Shown piece by piece: positions 1 to 6,534 of a stretch of 10,210 bases of DNA. Source of the DNA: Gemmatimonadaceae bacterium (GTDB taxonomy: Bacteria > Gemmatimonadota > Gemmatimonadetes > Gemmatimonadales > Gemmatimonadaceae); assembly GCA_019689955.1 (NCBI GenBank), contig JADGGM010000048.1, positions 1 to 10,210 of the forward strand, given 5' to 3'. Below the pieces are notes generated by a model. That model did not search any database. It was not told the origin of the DNA and saw only the letters and a list, made by a program, of their open reading frames with translations. How positions within the stretch are numbered: the stretch's first letter is position 1; every line of letters starts with the position of its first letter. The position numbers and the translations under genes were made by a program.

Positions 1-249
1 GGTGTACGGGGCGGCCCAGAGCCAGAGGAGCTCCACGTCATCGATGCGCTCGACGATGGGGGCGCGGAGGGAGGGAGTGGGGCGGCGGGTGTAGCCGCGC
101 GTGTGGAGGTGGAAGTCGGAGGCGGCGATGGCGACGCGCCAGTTGCGGCGCGTGAGCTCGCGGGCGAGCTCGACGTGGCGAGTGCCGCCGCCGTCGCGGG
201 GGGCGACGGCGAAGTGGTTGATCCAGAGGAGGGAGTGAACGTGCGTCAT
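1..249 (-). CDS. Glycosyltransferase family 4 (WbuB-like), N-terminal part only, cut by the window edge
   Basis: The first 83 codons of a glycosyltransferase read leftwards out of the window. The translation opens MTHVHSLLWINHFAV and continues with GGGTRHVELARELTRRNW and a hydrophobic strand (RVAIAAS). This arrangement, 'WINHF', then a Gly-rich loop with G-T-R-H, then an ExAREL helix, is typical of the acceptor-binding N-terminal Rossmann domain of WbuB-like GT4 enzymes. These transfer a nucleotide-activated sugar during lipopolysaccharide or exopolysaccharide assembly at the cytoplasmic face of the membrane. The ATG at 249-247 is chosen because the conserved beta strand begins a few residues later; no convincing Shine-Dalgarno precedes it. 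The donor-binding C-terminal domain with the EX7E motif is not in view, so donor and activity cannot be judged. It is transcribed divergently from the methyltransferase at 399. Confidence 0.78.
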   Translation of the reverse strand, partial: MTHVHSLLWINHFAVAPRDGGGTRHVELARELTRRNWRVAIAASDFHLHTRGYTRRPTPSLRAPIVERIDDVELLWLWAAPYT

Positions 250-398
250 CAACGACGTGCGATTAGAATGCCCCACGCGGAACTATCCCGTGACCTCGTG
301 CGGCCTCATGAGTCGGTTTGAGACCAGCGCCCCCACGAGGCGCGCGGACACACGCCGCGGCGAGCTCGCGCGCATTCAGTAGCCAGGAAGACGAGCGA
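250..398. promoter_or_regulatory. Divergent intergenic region, probable promoters for both flanking genes
   Basis: These 149 nt separate two divergently oriented genes, so both must be started from here or from further away. On the minus strand, TCTAAT (267-262) matches the TATAAT -10 consensus at 5 of 6 positions and lies 13 nt ahead of the glycosyltransferase ATG. No good -35 hexamer sits at normal spacing. On the plus strand I see no convincing -10/-35 pair. The part nearest the methyltransferase is G+C-rich. That promoters lie here is inferred from gene orientation; the individual boxes are weak. Confidence 0.3.
385..390 (+). promoter_or_regulatory. Shine-Dalgarno site (AGGAAG) of the methyltransferase at 399
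   Basis: AGGAAG lies 8 nt before the ATG at 399-401. It is the only convincing ribosome-binding site seen next to a start in this window. It supports starting the methyltransferase at 399 rather than at the in-frame ATG at 318, whose extra 27 residues (Arg/Ala/Ser-rich) look non-coding. Confidence 0.6.
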
Positions 399-1100
399 AT
401 GGCTGAAACCGAACAGATGACCTCCCCGAAGCAGCGAGTGCACGACTTCTGGAACGCGCAGTCGTGCGGGGAAGTCTACGCCGTGGGCCAGACGCTCCGG
501 GACCAGTACGAGGCGCAGCGCGCCGCCCGGTACGCGCTCGAGCCCTACCTGCCGCAGTTCGCGCGCTTTCACGAAGGGGCCGGCCGCGACGTGCTCGAAA
601 TCGGCGTGGGGATGGGCGCGGACCATCTCGAGTGGGCGAGGTCGGGTCCGCGGTCGCTGAGCGGGATCGACCTGACCGAGCGGGCGGTCGAGCACACGCG
701 AGCGCGGTTGCGCGAGCTCGGGCTCCAGTCTCGCCTCACGATCGGCGACGCCGAGTGCCTGCCGTACGCCGACGCGTCGTTCGACCTGGTCTATTCGTGG
801 GGCGTGCTCCACCACAGCCCCGACACGCCGCGAGCGATCCGCGAGGTCTGGCGCGTGCTGCGCCCGGGGGGCACGGCGCGAATCATGATCTACCACTCGC
901 GCTCCATCGTGGGCTACGTCCTGTGGCTGCGCTACGCGCTGCTGGCCGGGGCGCCGCGGCGCTCGCTCGCGGACATCTACGCGCACCACCTCGAGAGCCC
1001 GGGGACCAAGGCGTACTCCGTGGAGGAGGCGCGGCGCATGTTCGCGCCCTTCCGATCGGCCGACGTTCGCTCGCAACTCTCGTTCGGCGACTTGCTTTAG
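399..1100 (+). CDS. Class I SAM-dependent methyltransferase, ended early by an in-frame TAG
   Basis: A 233-residue methyltransferase of the Methyltransf_11/25 (UbiE-like) type, which would move a methyl group from S-adenosylmethionine to a small molecule, here probably a sugar or nucleotide-sugar. An N-terminal helix region (KQRVHDFWNAQSCGE, residues 11-25) is typical of this subfamily. Motif I is VLEIGVGMGADH (65-76), the acidic ribose-binding residue is D91 in GIDLT, GDAECLPY (117-123 region) packs by the adenine, and motif II/III is FDLVYSWGVLHH (128-139) followed by RVLRPGG. The start has a Shine-Dalgarno 8 nt upstream. The frame stops at TAG 1098-1100 after SFGDLL, but the next 41 codons in the same frame read as the expected C-terminus. 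The gene therefore looks like a nonsense-truncated allele, a sequencing error or a readthrough case. The catalytic Rossmann core is intact; whether the shortened protein folds is unknown. It converges on asnB. Confidence 0.82.
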   Translation: MAETEQMTSPKQRVHDFWNAQSCGEVYAVGQTLRDQYEAQRAARYALEPYLPQFARFHEGAGRDVLEIGVGMGADHLEWARSGPRSLSGIDLTERAVEHTRARLRELGLQSRLTIGDAECLPYADASFDLVYSWGVLHHSPDTPRAIREVWRVLRPGGTARIMIYHSRSIVGYVLWLRYALLAGAPRRSLADIYAHHLESPGTKAYSVEEARRMFAPFRSADVRSQLSFGDLL

Positions 1101-1226
1101 GGAGAAGTCGGGCAGCAGCATCGCGGGGTCGCGCTATCGATCGCCAAGGCCGTGTGGCCGCGCTGGGCCGTGCGCCGTTTCTTCGCGAACCATGGGCTGC
1201 TCCTGCTGATCGACGCCGTGAAGTGA
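1101..1226 (+). pseudogene. Detached C-terminal tail of the upstream methyltransferase, beyond the in-frame TAG
   Basis: Directly after the TAG at 1098-1100, and in the same frame, 41 sense codons follow before TGA at 1224-1226. They encode GEVGQQHRGVALSIAK, then WPRWAVRRFFANHG, then LLLLIDAVK. A basic Trp-Pro-Arg-Trp segment followed by a hydrophobic strand 'LLLLI' is how I recall many methyltransferases of this subfamily ending, so this is read as the original C-terminus (full length would be about 275 residues). No frameshift has accumulated, which points to a recent event or a base-calling error. The last 93 nt lie opposite the 3' end of asnB. No start codon with a ribosome-binding site is seen for separate translation. 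Confidence 0.6.
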
Positions 1227-3236
1227 GGCCGATGCGCCCGTCTCGACGGGCTGTGGCACCGCGTCGATGAACTGCCGGCACCACAGCTCGATGCACATCA
1301 GGGCGAAGATCGTGTAGCCGCCGTCGACCTGCCCGGTCCGGTCCAACTCGACCAATCGGTGCACCCCCGCGGGATCGAACAGCCCGCGCCGCCGCAGCGC
1401 CGCCGGCGCGAGCGTCTCCTCGACCATCGCGCGGAGCTCGTTGCGCAGCCACCGCCGGAGCGGCGCCCCGAAGCCGCTCTTCGCGCGGTAGATCACCTCG
1501 CGCGGGAGATCGGGCTCCATCGCACGCTTGAAGATGGCCTTCCCGGTCCGCCCGCGCTGCTTCATCGCCGACGGGATGCGCACGGCGAAGTCGATCAACT
1601 CGAGATCGAGCAGCGGGACGCGCACCTCGACCCCGGCCGCCATCCCCATCTTGTCCGTATAGTTGAGGTTGTGGTCGGGGAGGAAGTGCTTCCCCTCCAG
1701 ATAGAGCATCCGGTTGAGCGGATCGGCCTCTCCGTGGAGGCGCTCGAGCGTCTCGAGGAGCGGCGCGGCCGTCGCCACGTCGCGCGTCGCCGCCTCGAGC
1801 GCAGGCGAGTAGAGCGACCGCCGCATCGCGTCGGGGCTCCACCAGAAGTACGTGGCGAGGCGCGTGTCGGGCGCCTGGTCCACGTACGAGAGCATCTTCA
1901 CGAGCCGTCGCACGGCGTGCGAGCTCGCACCGCGCGGACCGTTCCCGCTCGCCATGGCGCGCGCGGCACGCGCCACTACCCCACGCGCCGCTCGCGGGAG
2001 CCACATCCAGAGGTGCTCCGAGCGGACCGCGAGGTGCCGGCGGTAGCCGGAGAGGATGTCGTCGCCGCCGGCACCGGAAAGGAGGACGGAGATCCCATCG
2101 CGCCGCGCCTGCTCGGCGATCAGCAGCGCGTTGATCGGCGCGGGATCGGCCTGCGGCTCGTCGAGAAAGTAGAGCATCCGCTCGAGGTGCTCGATCACGG
2201 TCGGCTGCACCTCGAGCACGTGGAGCCGCACCCCCAGGTGCGCGGCGACGCGCCGCGCGTAGGGCATGTCGGCCGCCGTCCCCTCGATCGCCTCGTCGCC
2301 GGCAAAGCCGATCCCGTAGCAGTCGATCGCTCGATCGGGGTGCGCGCGCCGCATCATCGCCACCACGGCGCTCGAGTCGAGCCCGCCTGAGAGGAACGCG
2401 CCGACGGGGACGTCAGCCACGAGCTGCCGCTCCACGGCGCGCGCCACGCGCGCCCGCAGCTCGCCCGCGATCTCCGACTCCGAACCCGCCACAGATGCGC
2501 GGCCGTACGGGAGATCATAGTACCGCCACTCGCGCGCCACGCCGCCGCCGCGCGCGATGAGCGCGCACCCGGGTGGAAGCTTGCGCACGCCCTCGAGCAG
2601 GGTGCGCGGCGCGGGGGTCCAGAGGTACGCGAGGTGGTGGTGCAACGCCGCGGCGTCGATCCGGCGCGGGAGCGCCTCGTGCTGCAGCAGCGCCTTGAGC
2701 TCGGAGGCGAAGAGCAGTCCCTCGCGCGTCGTCGTGTAGTACAGCGGCTTCACGCCGAGCGGGTCGCGGGCGATGAACAGGTCACCACGCGCGATCCCGG
2801 CAGGGTGCCCCGCGGATCGACCATCGTAGATCGCGAACGCGAAGATGCCGTTGAGACGCTCCAGCATCGCCGTCCCGTACTCGGTGTACAGGTGCAGGAG
2901 CACCTCGGAGTCGGTCTGGCTGTGGAACCGGTGCCCCTTCGCCTCCAGCTCGGCCCGGAGCGCGCGATACTCGTACAGCTCGCCGTTGTAGATGAGCGCG
3001 AGGTCGTCGAGCGACGTGCTCCGGCACCGCGGACAGCGCGCGGTCATGGGTTGCCGGCCGTCCGCCGAGAGGTCGATGATCGCAAGCCGCCGGTGCGCGA
3101 GCCCGACGGGCACGTTCGCATCGCGGCCAAGGAACACGTGCCCATCGCCGTCGGGACCGCGATGCGCGACGGCGCGGCTCATGCGCGCGAGCAACTCGGG
3201 TGGAAAGGCGCCCTGGAACCCGGCGATGCCGCACAT
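1134..3236 (-). CDS. asnB: AsnB-type glutamine-dependent amidotransferase (asparagine synthase family)
   Basis: A 700-residue two-domain enzyme. The class II glutamine amidotransferase domain starts with the processed nucleophile Cys2 (MCGIAGF) and carries AHRGPDG (24-30), HRRLAIID (48-55), YNGELYEY (83-90) and TDSEVLL. The synthetase domain has the ATP-pyrophosphatase loop SGGLDSS (283-289), LSGAGGDDILSGY (386-398) and VEVRVPLLD (536-544). Ammonia from glutamine would amidate an adenylated carboxylate. Paralogues in polysaccharide loci, such as WbpS and WbmI, are linked to uronamide formation, so the substrate here may be a uronic acid rather than aspartate; that is inference. Two oddities: a Cys-X2-Cys insertion (C68, C71) before the YNGE strand, and about 40 residues beyond the usual family end near residue 660. 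The last 30 codons overlap the convergent methyltransferase tail antisense. The start lies 3 nt after the upstream glycosyltransferase stop, without a Shine-Dalgarno, suggesting coupled translation. Confidence 0.93.
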   Translation of the reverse strand: MCGIAGFQGAFPPELLARMSRAVAHRGPDGDGHVFLGRDANVPVGLAHRRLAIIDLSADGRQPMTARCPRCRSTSLDDLALIYNGELYEYRALRAELEAKGHRFHSQTDSEVLLHLYTEYGTAMLERLNGIFAFAIYDGRSAGHPAGIARGDLFIARDPLGVKPLYYTTTREGLLFASELKALLQHEALPRRIDAAALHHHLAYLWTPAPRTLLEGVRKLPPGCALIARGGGVAREWRYYDLPYGRASVAGSESEIAGELRARVARAVERQLVADVPVGAFLSGGLDSSAVVAMMRRAHPDRAIDCYGIGFAGDEAIEGTAADMPYARRVAAHLGVRLHVLEVQPTVIEHLERMLYFLDEPQADPAPINALLIAEQARRDGISVLLSGAGGDDILSGYRRHLAVRSEHLWMWLPRAARGVVARAARAMASGNGPRGASSHAVRRLVKMLSYVDQAPDTRLATYFWWSPDAMRRSLYSPALEAATRDVATAAPLLETLERLHGEADPLNRMLYLEGKHFLPDHNLNYTDKMGMAAGVEVRVPLLDLELIDFAVRIPSAMKQRGRTGKAIFKRAMEPDLPREVIYRAKSGFGAPLRRWLRNELRAMVEETLAPAALRRRGLFDPAGVHRLVELDRTGQVDGGYTIFALMCIELWCRQFIDAVPQPVETGASASLHGVDQQEQPMVREETAHGPARPHGLGDR

Positions 3237-3239
3237 GGC

Positions 3240-4289
3240 TCAGTTGTGTGCGAGGTAGGCGTCGATGTGCTCGCGCGCGCGCGCCGCCCAGCTCCATCCG
3301 TCCGGCACGCACGTGAGGCGTGCCGGGGGCTGGCCGCACAGCGCGCGGGCAAGTTGCTCGGCGAGCGCCTCCGGCCGCCGCGGCTCGAACGTGGCCCCGG
3401 CACCGGCGCGCTCCACCAGCTCCCGGTGGGCCGCGATGTCGGTACAGAGCACCGGCGCACCGATCGCGAGCGCCTCGGCGACGGGGAGGTCGAACGCTTC
3501 GAGCCAGCTACAGGAAACGGCGAGGCGGGACCGTGCGATGAGCTCCAGATATGCCTCGCGCGGCATGGCGCCGGTGATGCGCACGGCGCGGCCGGCGCCG
3601 AGCGAATCGGCGAGCCGGCGGAGCGCGTCGCGCCGCGGCGCTGGCTCGACCCCACCCACGACGAGCGTCGTCGAGGCGACCACGTCACGCGGCAAGGTGC
3701 TCCAGGCGCGCACGGCGGTCTCCTCGTCTTTGCGGCGCCCCGTGCCGCCGAGGACGAAGACCTGGTCGTCCTCGCCAGTCCAGCGCATGTCGCCGACCTC
3801 GACCCCGTTGGGGATCGTCACCACGGGGAGCGGGAGGCGGCGCGCCACCTCGCCCGCGATCTCCCGGGACACGCCCACCGCAAGCTTGGACCGCGGCGCC
3901 GAGACGCGACGCCACGCGTCACGGAGCTTGCACCGCAGCCACTCGAGGTGAACGTTCGCCACGCCCCGAACGCGGAACTGGAACATGTCCTGAAAATAGA
4001 GCACCGTGCGGGGATCGGCGGGACCGACGCCGTTGGGGCAGAAGATGACGTCGGCACGCACTCGGTCGGCGAGGCGGGGGAGGTCGGTGACGACGTGGGA
4101 GAGCCAGGAGCCGGCGGTGAGCGGGAGGCGCTCGACCTCCGGCATGAGCGCCGTTAGATCGGCATCGGCCTGCGCCCCGACCATAACCGCGCTCACACGC
4201 GCGTCACGCTGCCACGCCGCCGCGAGCCCCTGGAGGACGTGGCGGCCGGTCGCGGTGCGGGCCGAACGGGCGTCGATCAGGATGCGCAC
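3240..4289 (-). CDS. GT4-type glycosyltransferase (divergent)
   Basis: A 349-residue GT-B glycosyltransferase of the group 1 (GT4) type, predicted to add a sugar from a nucleotide donor to a glycan intermediate in the cytoplasm. The N-terminal domain starts MRILIDARSARTATGRHV, a form of the common 'IDxRxxxxTGxGRY' opening. The interdomain region has VSREIAGEVARR and IPNGVEV (159-165), followed by the donor domain start VFVLGGTGRRKDEETAV (177-193). The EX7E donor-binding motif is E264 to E272 (EAFDLPVAE), where EAFD replaces the usual EGFG; D284 lies in LCTDIAAHRE. The start is GTG at 4289-4287: an in-frame TGA sits directly before it and the conserved opening follows at once. No Shine-Dalgarno is apparent. 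It is followed 3 nt later by asnB and forms a two-gene unit with it. Donor and acceptor cannot be predicted. Confidence 0.87.
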   Translation of the reverse strand: MRILIDARSARTATGRHVLQGLAAAWQRDARVSAVMVGAQADADLTALMPEVERLPLTAGSWLSHVVTDLPRLADRVRADVIFCPNGVGPADPRTVLYFQDMFQFRVRGVANVHLEWLRCKLRDAWRRVSAPRSKLAVGVSREIAGEVARRLPLPVVTIPNGVEVGDMRWTGEDDQVFVLGGTGRRKDEETAVRAWSTLPRDVVASTTLVVGGVEPAPRRDALRRLADSLGAGRAVRITGAMPREAYLELIARSRLAVSCSWLEAFDLPVAEALAIGAPVLCTDIAAHRELVERAGAGATFEPRRPEALAEQLARALCGQPPARLTCVPDGWSWAARAREHIDAYLAHN

Positions 4290-4508
4290 TCAGCGTCTCG
4301 CGCCGTACGATGCCACCGAGAAATGCTACGCATCATCGCGCGTCCGTGCTAAGTGGATTCGTCTCCGCCACCGCTGGCTATGCGATGAGCGCATCGACAG
4401 CGTCGCCATCAGCACGCGCCCCAACCACGATCGCGGGGGAATGGTCGAGAGGTTCATGATGTAGAGATAGGTCGGCGTGGCGGGGCGCGCCCGCTCGGCG
4501 TCCCCTGT
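4290..4508. other. Intergenic gap between two minus-strand units; weak promoter, hairpin and a 43-codon ORF
   Basis: This 219-nt gap is the only sizeable break in the minus-strand gene run, and its middle part is visibly less G+C-rich than the genes. On the minus strand it holds a short ATG-to-TAG ORF (4457 to 4326, 43 residues, MNLSTIPPRSWLGRVLM then Arg/His-rich). The ORF lies in the same frame as the methyltransferase that stops at 4509. Its first 17 residues look protein-like, the rest does not. I cannot assign it; it may be chance or the stump of a lost gene. A short G+C hairpin (4480-4494, GCGGG/CCCGC arms) follows the methyltransferase stop, without a T-tract. Confidence 0.4.
4323..4352 (-). 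promoter_or_regulatory. Weak candidate promoter for the glycosyltransferase-asnB pair
   Basis: On the minus strand, TTAGCA (4352-4347) and TAGCAT (4328-4323) each match the -35 and -10 consensus at 4 of 6 positions with an 18-nt spacer. They lie about 34 nt upstream of the GTG at 4289. The position is sensible for the only intergenic gap ahead of that gene. However, such matches arise by chance and the consensus may not hold in this phylum. Confidence 0.18.
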
Positions 4509-5276
4509 TCACTTCTCGGCGACCGTGAGGAAGTTCTGGCTGAAGATCGCCGGCTCGCGAAGCCGCCCCGTCTCCGCCGCGAGGTAGAGCCGCAGCGCTC
4601 CTCGAATCACGTACCAGATCGCGAACCGCGCGGCGCTCGCGACGCCATGCACGATGGGGGCGTCCTCGAAGCACGCCACGGTGCGGAAGCCCGAGGAGAA
4701 AAGGAGCTGTCCAATGGACGTCCGCGTGAAGGCTTGCTCGTGCGTCACGTCGCCGTATCGGATGCGGCCGAAGAACGGCGACTCCGCGTTCGGTGCGTGA
4801 ATGATCCACCGGCCGCCGTCGCGCAGCACCCGGTGGACGCCGTCGACCAGGGGGAGCAGCTCGCCGCGCGTGAGGTGCTCGATGACGTCGAAGGTCAGCA
4901 CGACATCCACGGAGCACGCCGGCCGCGCGGCGAGGGACTCCATGAGATCGCCCTGCTCGACCCCTTCGATGCCCAACCGCCGCGCCTCGGCCACCTGCTC
5001 CGGCGAGCGGTCGATCCCCACGACGTTTCGATACCCGGCCTCGCGCGCGAAGTGCACGATCGTGCCGTGCCCGCAGCCGAGGTCCATGATCACGGCGCCT
5101 CGGTCACGGGGAAAGTGGCGGCGAATCATGGCGCGGACGTACGGCGCGCGCGACGCCAGCGCGCCGCGGTCGCCGCAAACGAGCGCCTCGTGGCGGGCGC
5201 TCGCGTAGTACTCGTAGATGCGCGCCCGATAGTCGCTCGACGGGACGCTGCCGGAAGAGGTGGGTGACATGGACAT
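4509..5276 (-). CDS. Class I SAM-dependent methyltransferase
   Basis: A 255-residue methyltransferase (Methyltransf_23/11 type) with a complete core. Motif I is IMDLGCGHGT (63-72), the ribose-binding acidic residue is D89 in VGIDRS, QGDLMESL (108-115) corresponds to the adenine-contact segment, and DVVLTFDVIEHL (124-135) is motif II with the 'VIEHL' signature common in this group. HRVLRDGGRWIIHAPN (148-163) follows. The C-terminal part (ESPFFGRIRYGDVTHEQAFT, then FSQNFLTVAEK at the end) resembles methyltransferases found in polysaccharide clusters, which methylate sugars of the growing glycan. ATG 5276 is used; a second ATG lies two codons later. The open frame runs further upstream, but there it is only antisense or overlapping shadow of the neighbouring glycosyltransferase. 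The upstream gene stops 16 nt before, so this is the last gene of the operon. No Shine-Dalgarno is visible. Confidence 0.88.
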   Translation of the reverse strand: MSMSPTSSGSVPSSDYRARIYEYYASARHEALVCGDRGALASRAPYVRAMIRRHFPRDRGAVIMDLGCGHGTIVHFAREAGYRNVVGIDRSPEQVAEARRLGIEGVEQGDLMESLAARPACSVDVVLTFDVIEHLTRGELLPLVDGVHRVLRDGGRWIIHAPNAESPFFGRIRYGDVTHEQAFTRTSIGQLLFSSGFRTVACFEDAPIVHGVASAARFAIWYVIRGALRLYLAAETGRLREPAIFSQNFLTVAEK

Positions 5277-5292
5277 CAAAGGAGGGCGTGCG

Positions 5293-6534
5293 TCATGGAG
5301 CCATCCCCGCGCGAGCAGCGCCCGGGGCCCGCGGCATCGGGACGACGGACTCGATGATCTCGCCGATCCGGCGGATGAAGGTGTCGGTGGACAGCGTGCG
5401 CTTGGCGTATGCGGCGCCACGCTCGGAGCAGCGCTGCAGGGCGCTCGGGCTGTCGGCGAGCCGGCGAATGGCATCCACGAGCTCCACGCGCGCGTGCCCC
5501 GTGAGCACGCCGCCTTCGCTCTCGCGGACCATCTGTTCGGGTCCGCCACATCGCGTACTGATGACCGGCAGCCCGGCGTGCAACGCCTCCGCGACCACGA
5601 TCCCGAACCCCTCCTGAATCGACGGGAGCACGAGCACATCGTGGGACAGATACGCGGCCGCGAGTTGCTCGACCGGTACGGCCCCATGCAGGATCACGTC
5701 GCTGTCGTCCACGCGGTCGCGCAGGCGGGCCCGCCATCGATCGTTGCACGGACCGATGACCGAGAGCGACACCGCACAGCCGGCGGCGCGGAGGTCCGCA
5801 TACGCGTCGAGCAGCAGGCCGAAGTTCTTCCGAGGGTCATCGACGCGGCCGACGAACAGGAGGCGGAGTGGATCGCCGGGAGGCCGCGGCGCGCGCCGCT
5901 CGGCACCACCGAGCCGCTCCAGCGCGGCCAGGAACAGCGGTGACGGCGGGTGAAGGAGCACCTGCACGCGGCCGGCGAGCTCCGGGTGCGTCTCGACGAG
6001 ACGGTCGCGCGTGTACGCGCTCATGGCCAGCACGGCACGGGCCCGGCGGTAGAGCCTCGCCTCGAGCCGCTCATCGAGCGGCAGCAGCGCCGCGTGCAGC
6101 GCGCGTCCGAGCCCGGTACCTCGCCCCGAGGCGCGTGCGTCGCGCGCCGAGACGGTCCGCAGCTCGTCACGGATCGTGGTCGGCTCCCAGATGGCGTACG
6201 GGAGCCCCGCGGTCGCGAGCGCGCCCGCGTACCGAGAGTTGACGGCCCACCCGAACGTGTATCCGCGGTCCCGAATGGTCCGCCGGCACGATCGCGCCGA
6301 GAGGAGCGCTTCACCGTGCACGAGGATCGGCTGCGTTCGCAGCGTGAAGTCGGTCGCTCCATCGACCTCGTCCGCTCGCCATCCGGGGACGAGCGAGGGG
6401 ACGTGTGTCAGCACGTCCGTCGGTCCGAATGCCGCGACGGCCGCACGGAGCACATCGGTGCTCACCGAGTTGCCTGCCGCTGCCCCGGGCCGCGCGCCGG
6501 CGACGAGGAAGCGGACCGTCCGTGTCTCACCCAC
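5293..6534 (-). CDS. GT4-type glycosyltransferase
   Basis: A GT-B glycosyltransferase of about 413 residues. The N-terminal domain opens RFLVAGARPGAAAGNSVSTD (residues 8-27) with the Gly/Ser-rich loop of the acceptor domain. The linker has MSAYTRDRLVETHPEL (171-186) and a HPPS turn. The donor domain starts LLFVGRVDDPRKNFGLLLDA (225-244). It carries the EX7E motif at E308 and E316 (EGFGIVVAE) followed by ALHAGLPVISTRCGGPEQMV, a clear group 1 nucleotide-sugar binding site. The start is uncertain. GTG 6534-6532 gives an 8-nt overlap (GTGGGTGA) with the upstream gene and fits the position of the first beta strand. The ATG at 6576 would add 14 residues and overlap the upstream gene by 50 nt; sequence upstream of that is not plausible coding. 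The gene sits in the polymerase-led operon and probably adds one sugar of the repeat unit. Confidence 0.88.
   Translation of the reverse strand: MGETRTVRFLVAGARPGAAAGNSVSTDVLRAAVAAFGPTDVLTHVPSLVPGWRADEVDGATDFTLRTQPILVHGEALLSARSCRRTIRDRGYTFGWAVNSRYAGALATAGLPYAIWEPTTIRDELRTVSARDARASGRGTGLGRALHAALLPLDERLEARLYRRARAVLAMSAYTRDRLVETHPELAGRVQVLLHPPSPLFLAALERLGGAERRAPRPPGDPLRLLFVGRVDDPRKNFGLLLDAYADLRAAGCAVSLSVIGPCNDRWRARLRDRVDDSDVILHGAVPVEQLAAAYLSHDVLVLPSIQEGFGIVVAEALHAGLPVISTRCGGPEQMVRESEGGVLTGHARVELVDAIRRLADSPSALQRCSERGAAYAKRTLSTDTFIRRIGEIIESVVPMPRAPGAARAGMAP

Noticed and set aside
318..398. Upstream ATG extending the methyltransferase by 27 residues
   Set aside because: The extension is Arg/Ala/Ser-rich without family character. 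A Shine-Dalgarno stands 8 nt before the ATG at 399 instead.
1098..1100. TAG decoded as pyrrolysine
   Set aside because: The protein is not a methylamine methyltransferase, no pyl genes are visible, and the neighbouring asnB uses TAG as its stop. Nonsense mutation, error or ordinary readthrough is simpler.
306..1121. A 271-codon minus-strand open frame opposite the methyltransferase
   Set aside because: It is the exact in-register antisense of the methyltransferase codons, and the plus-strand product has clear SAM-binding motifs while this one has none.
2634..4157. A 507-codon plus-strand open frame
   Set aside because: It lies antisense to asnB and the glycosyltransferase at 3240, both of which carry clear family motifs. 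The product is Arg/Ala/Gly/His-rich with no recognisable domain. Long antisense frames are expected at this G+C content.
4480..4494. Rho-independent terminator after the methyltransferase operon
   Set aside because: Only a 5-bp G+C stem (GCGGG/CCCGC) is present and there is no T-tract. Short perfect inverted repeats are frequent at this base composition.
5277..5687. N-terminal extension of the methyltransferase at 4509-5276 to a 392-residue protein
   Set aside because: The added sequence overlaps the neighbouring glycosyltransferase in another frame and is Arg/Ser/Pro-rich; the family core begins after 5276.
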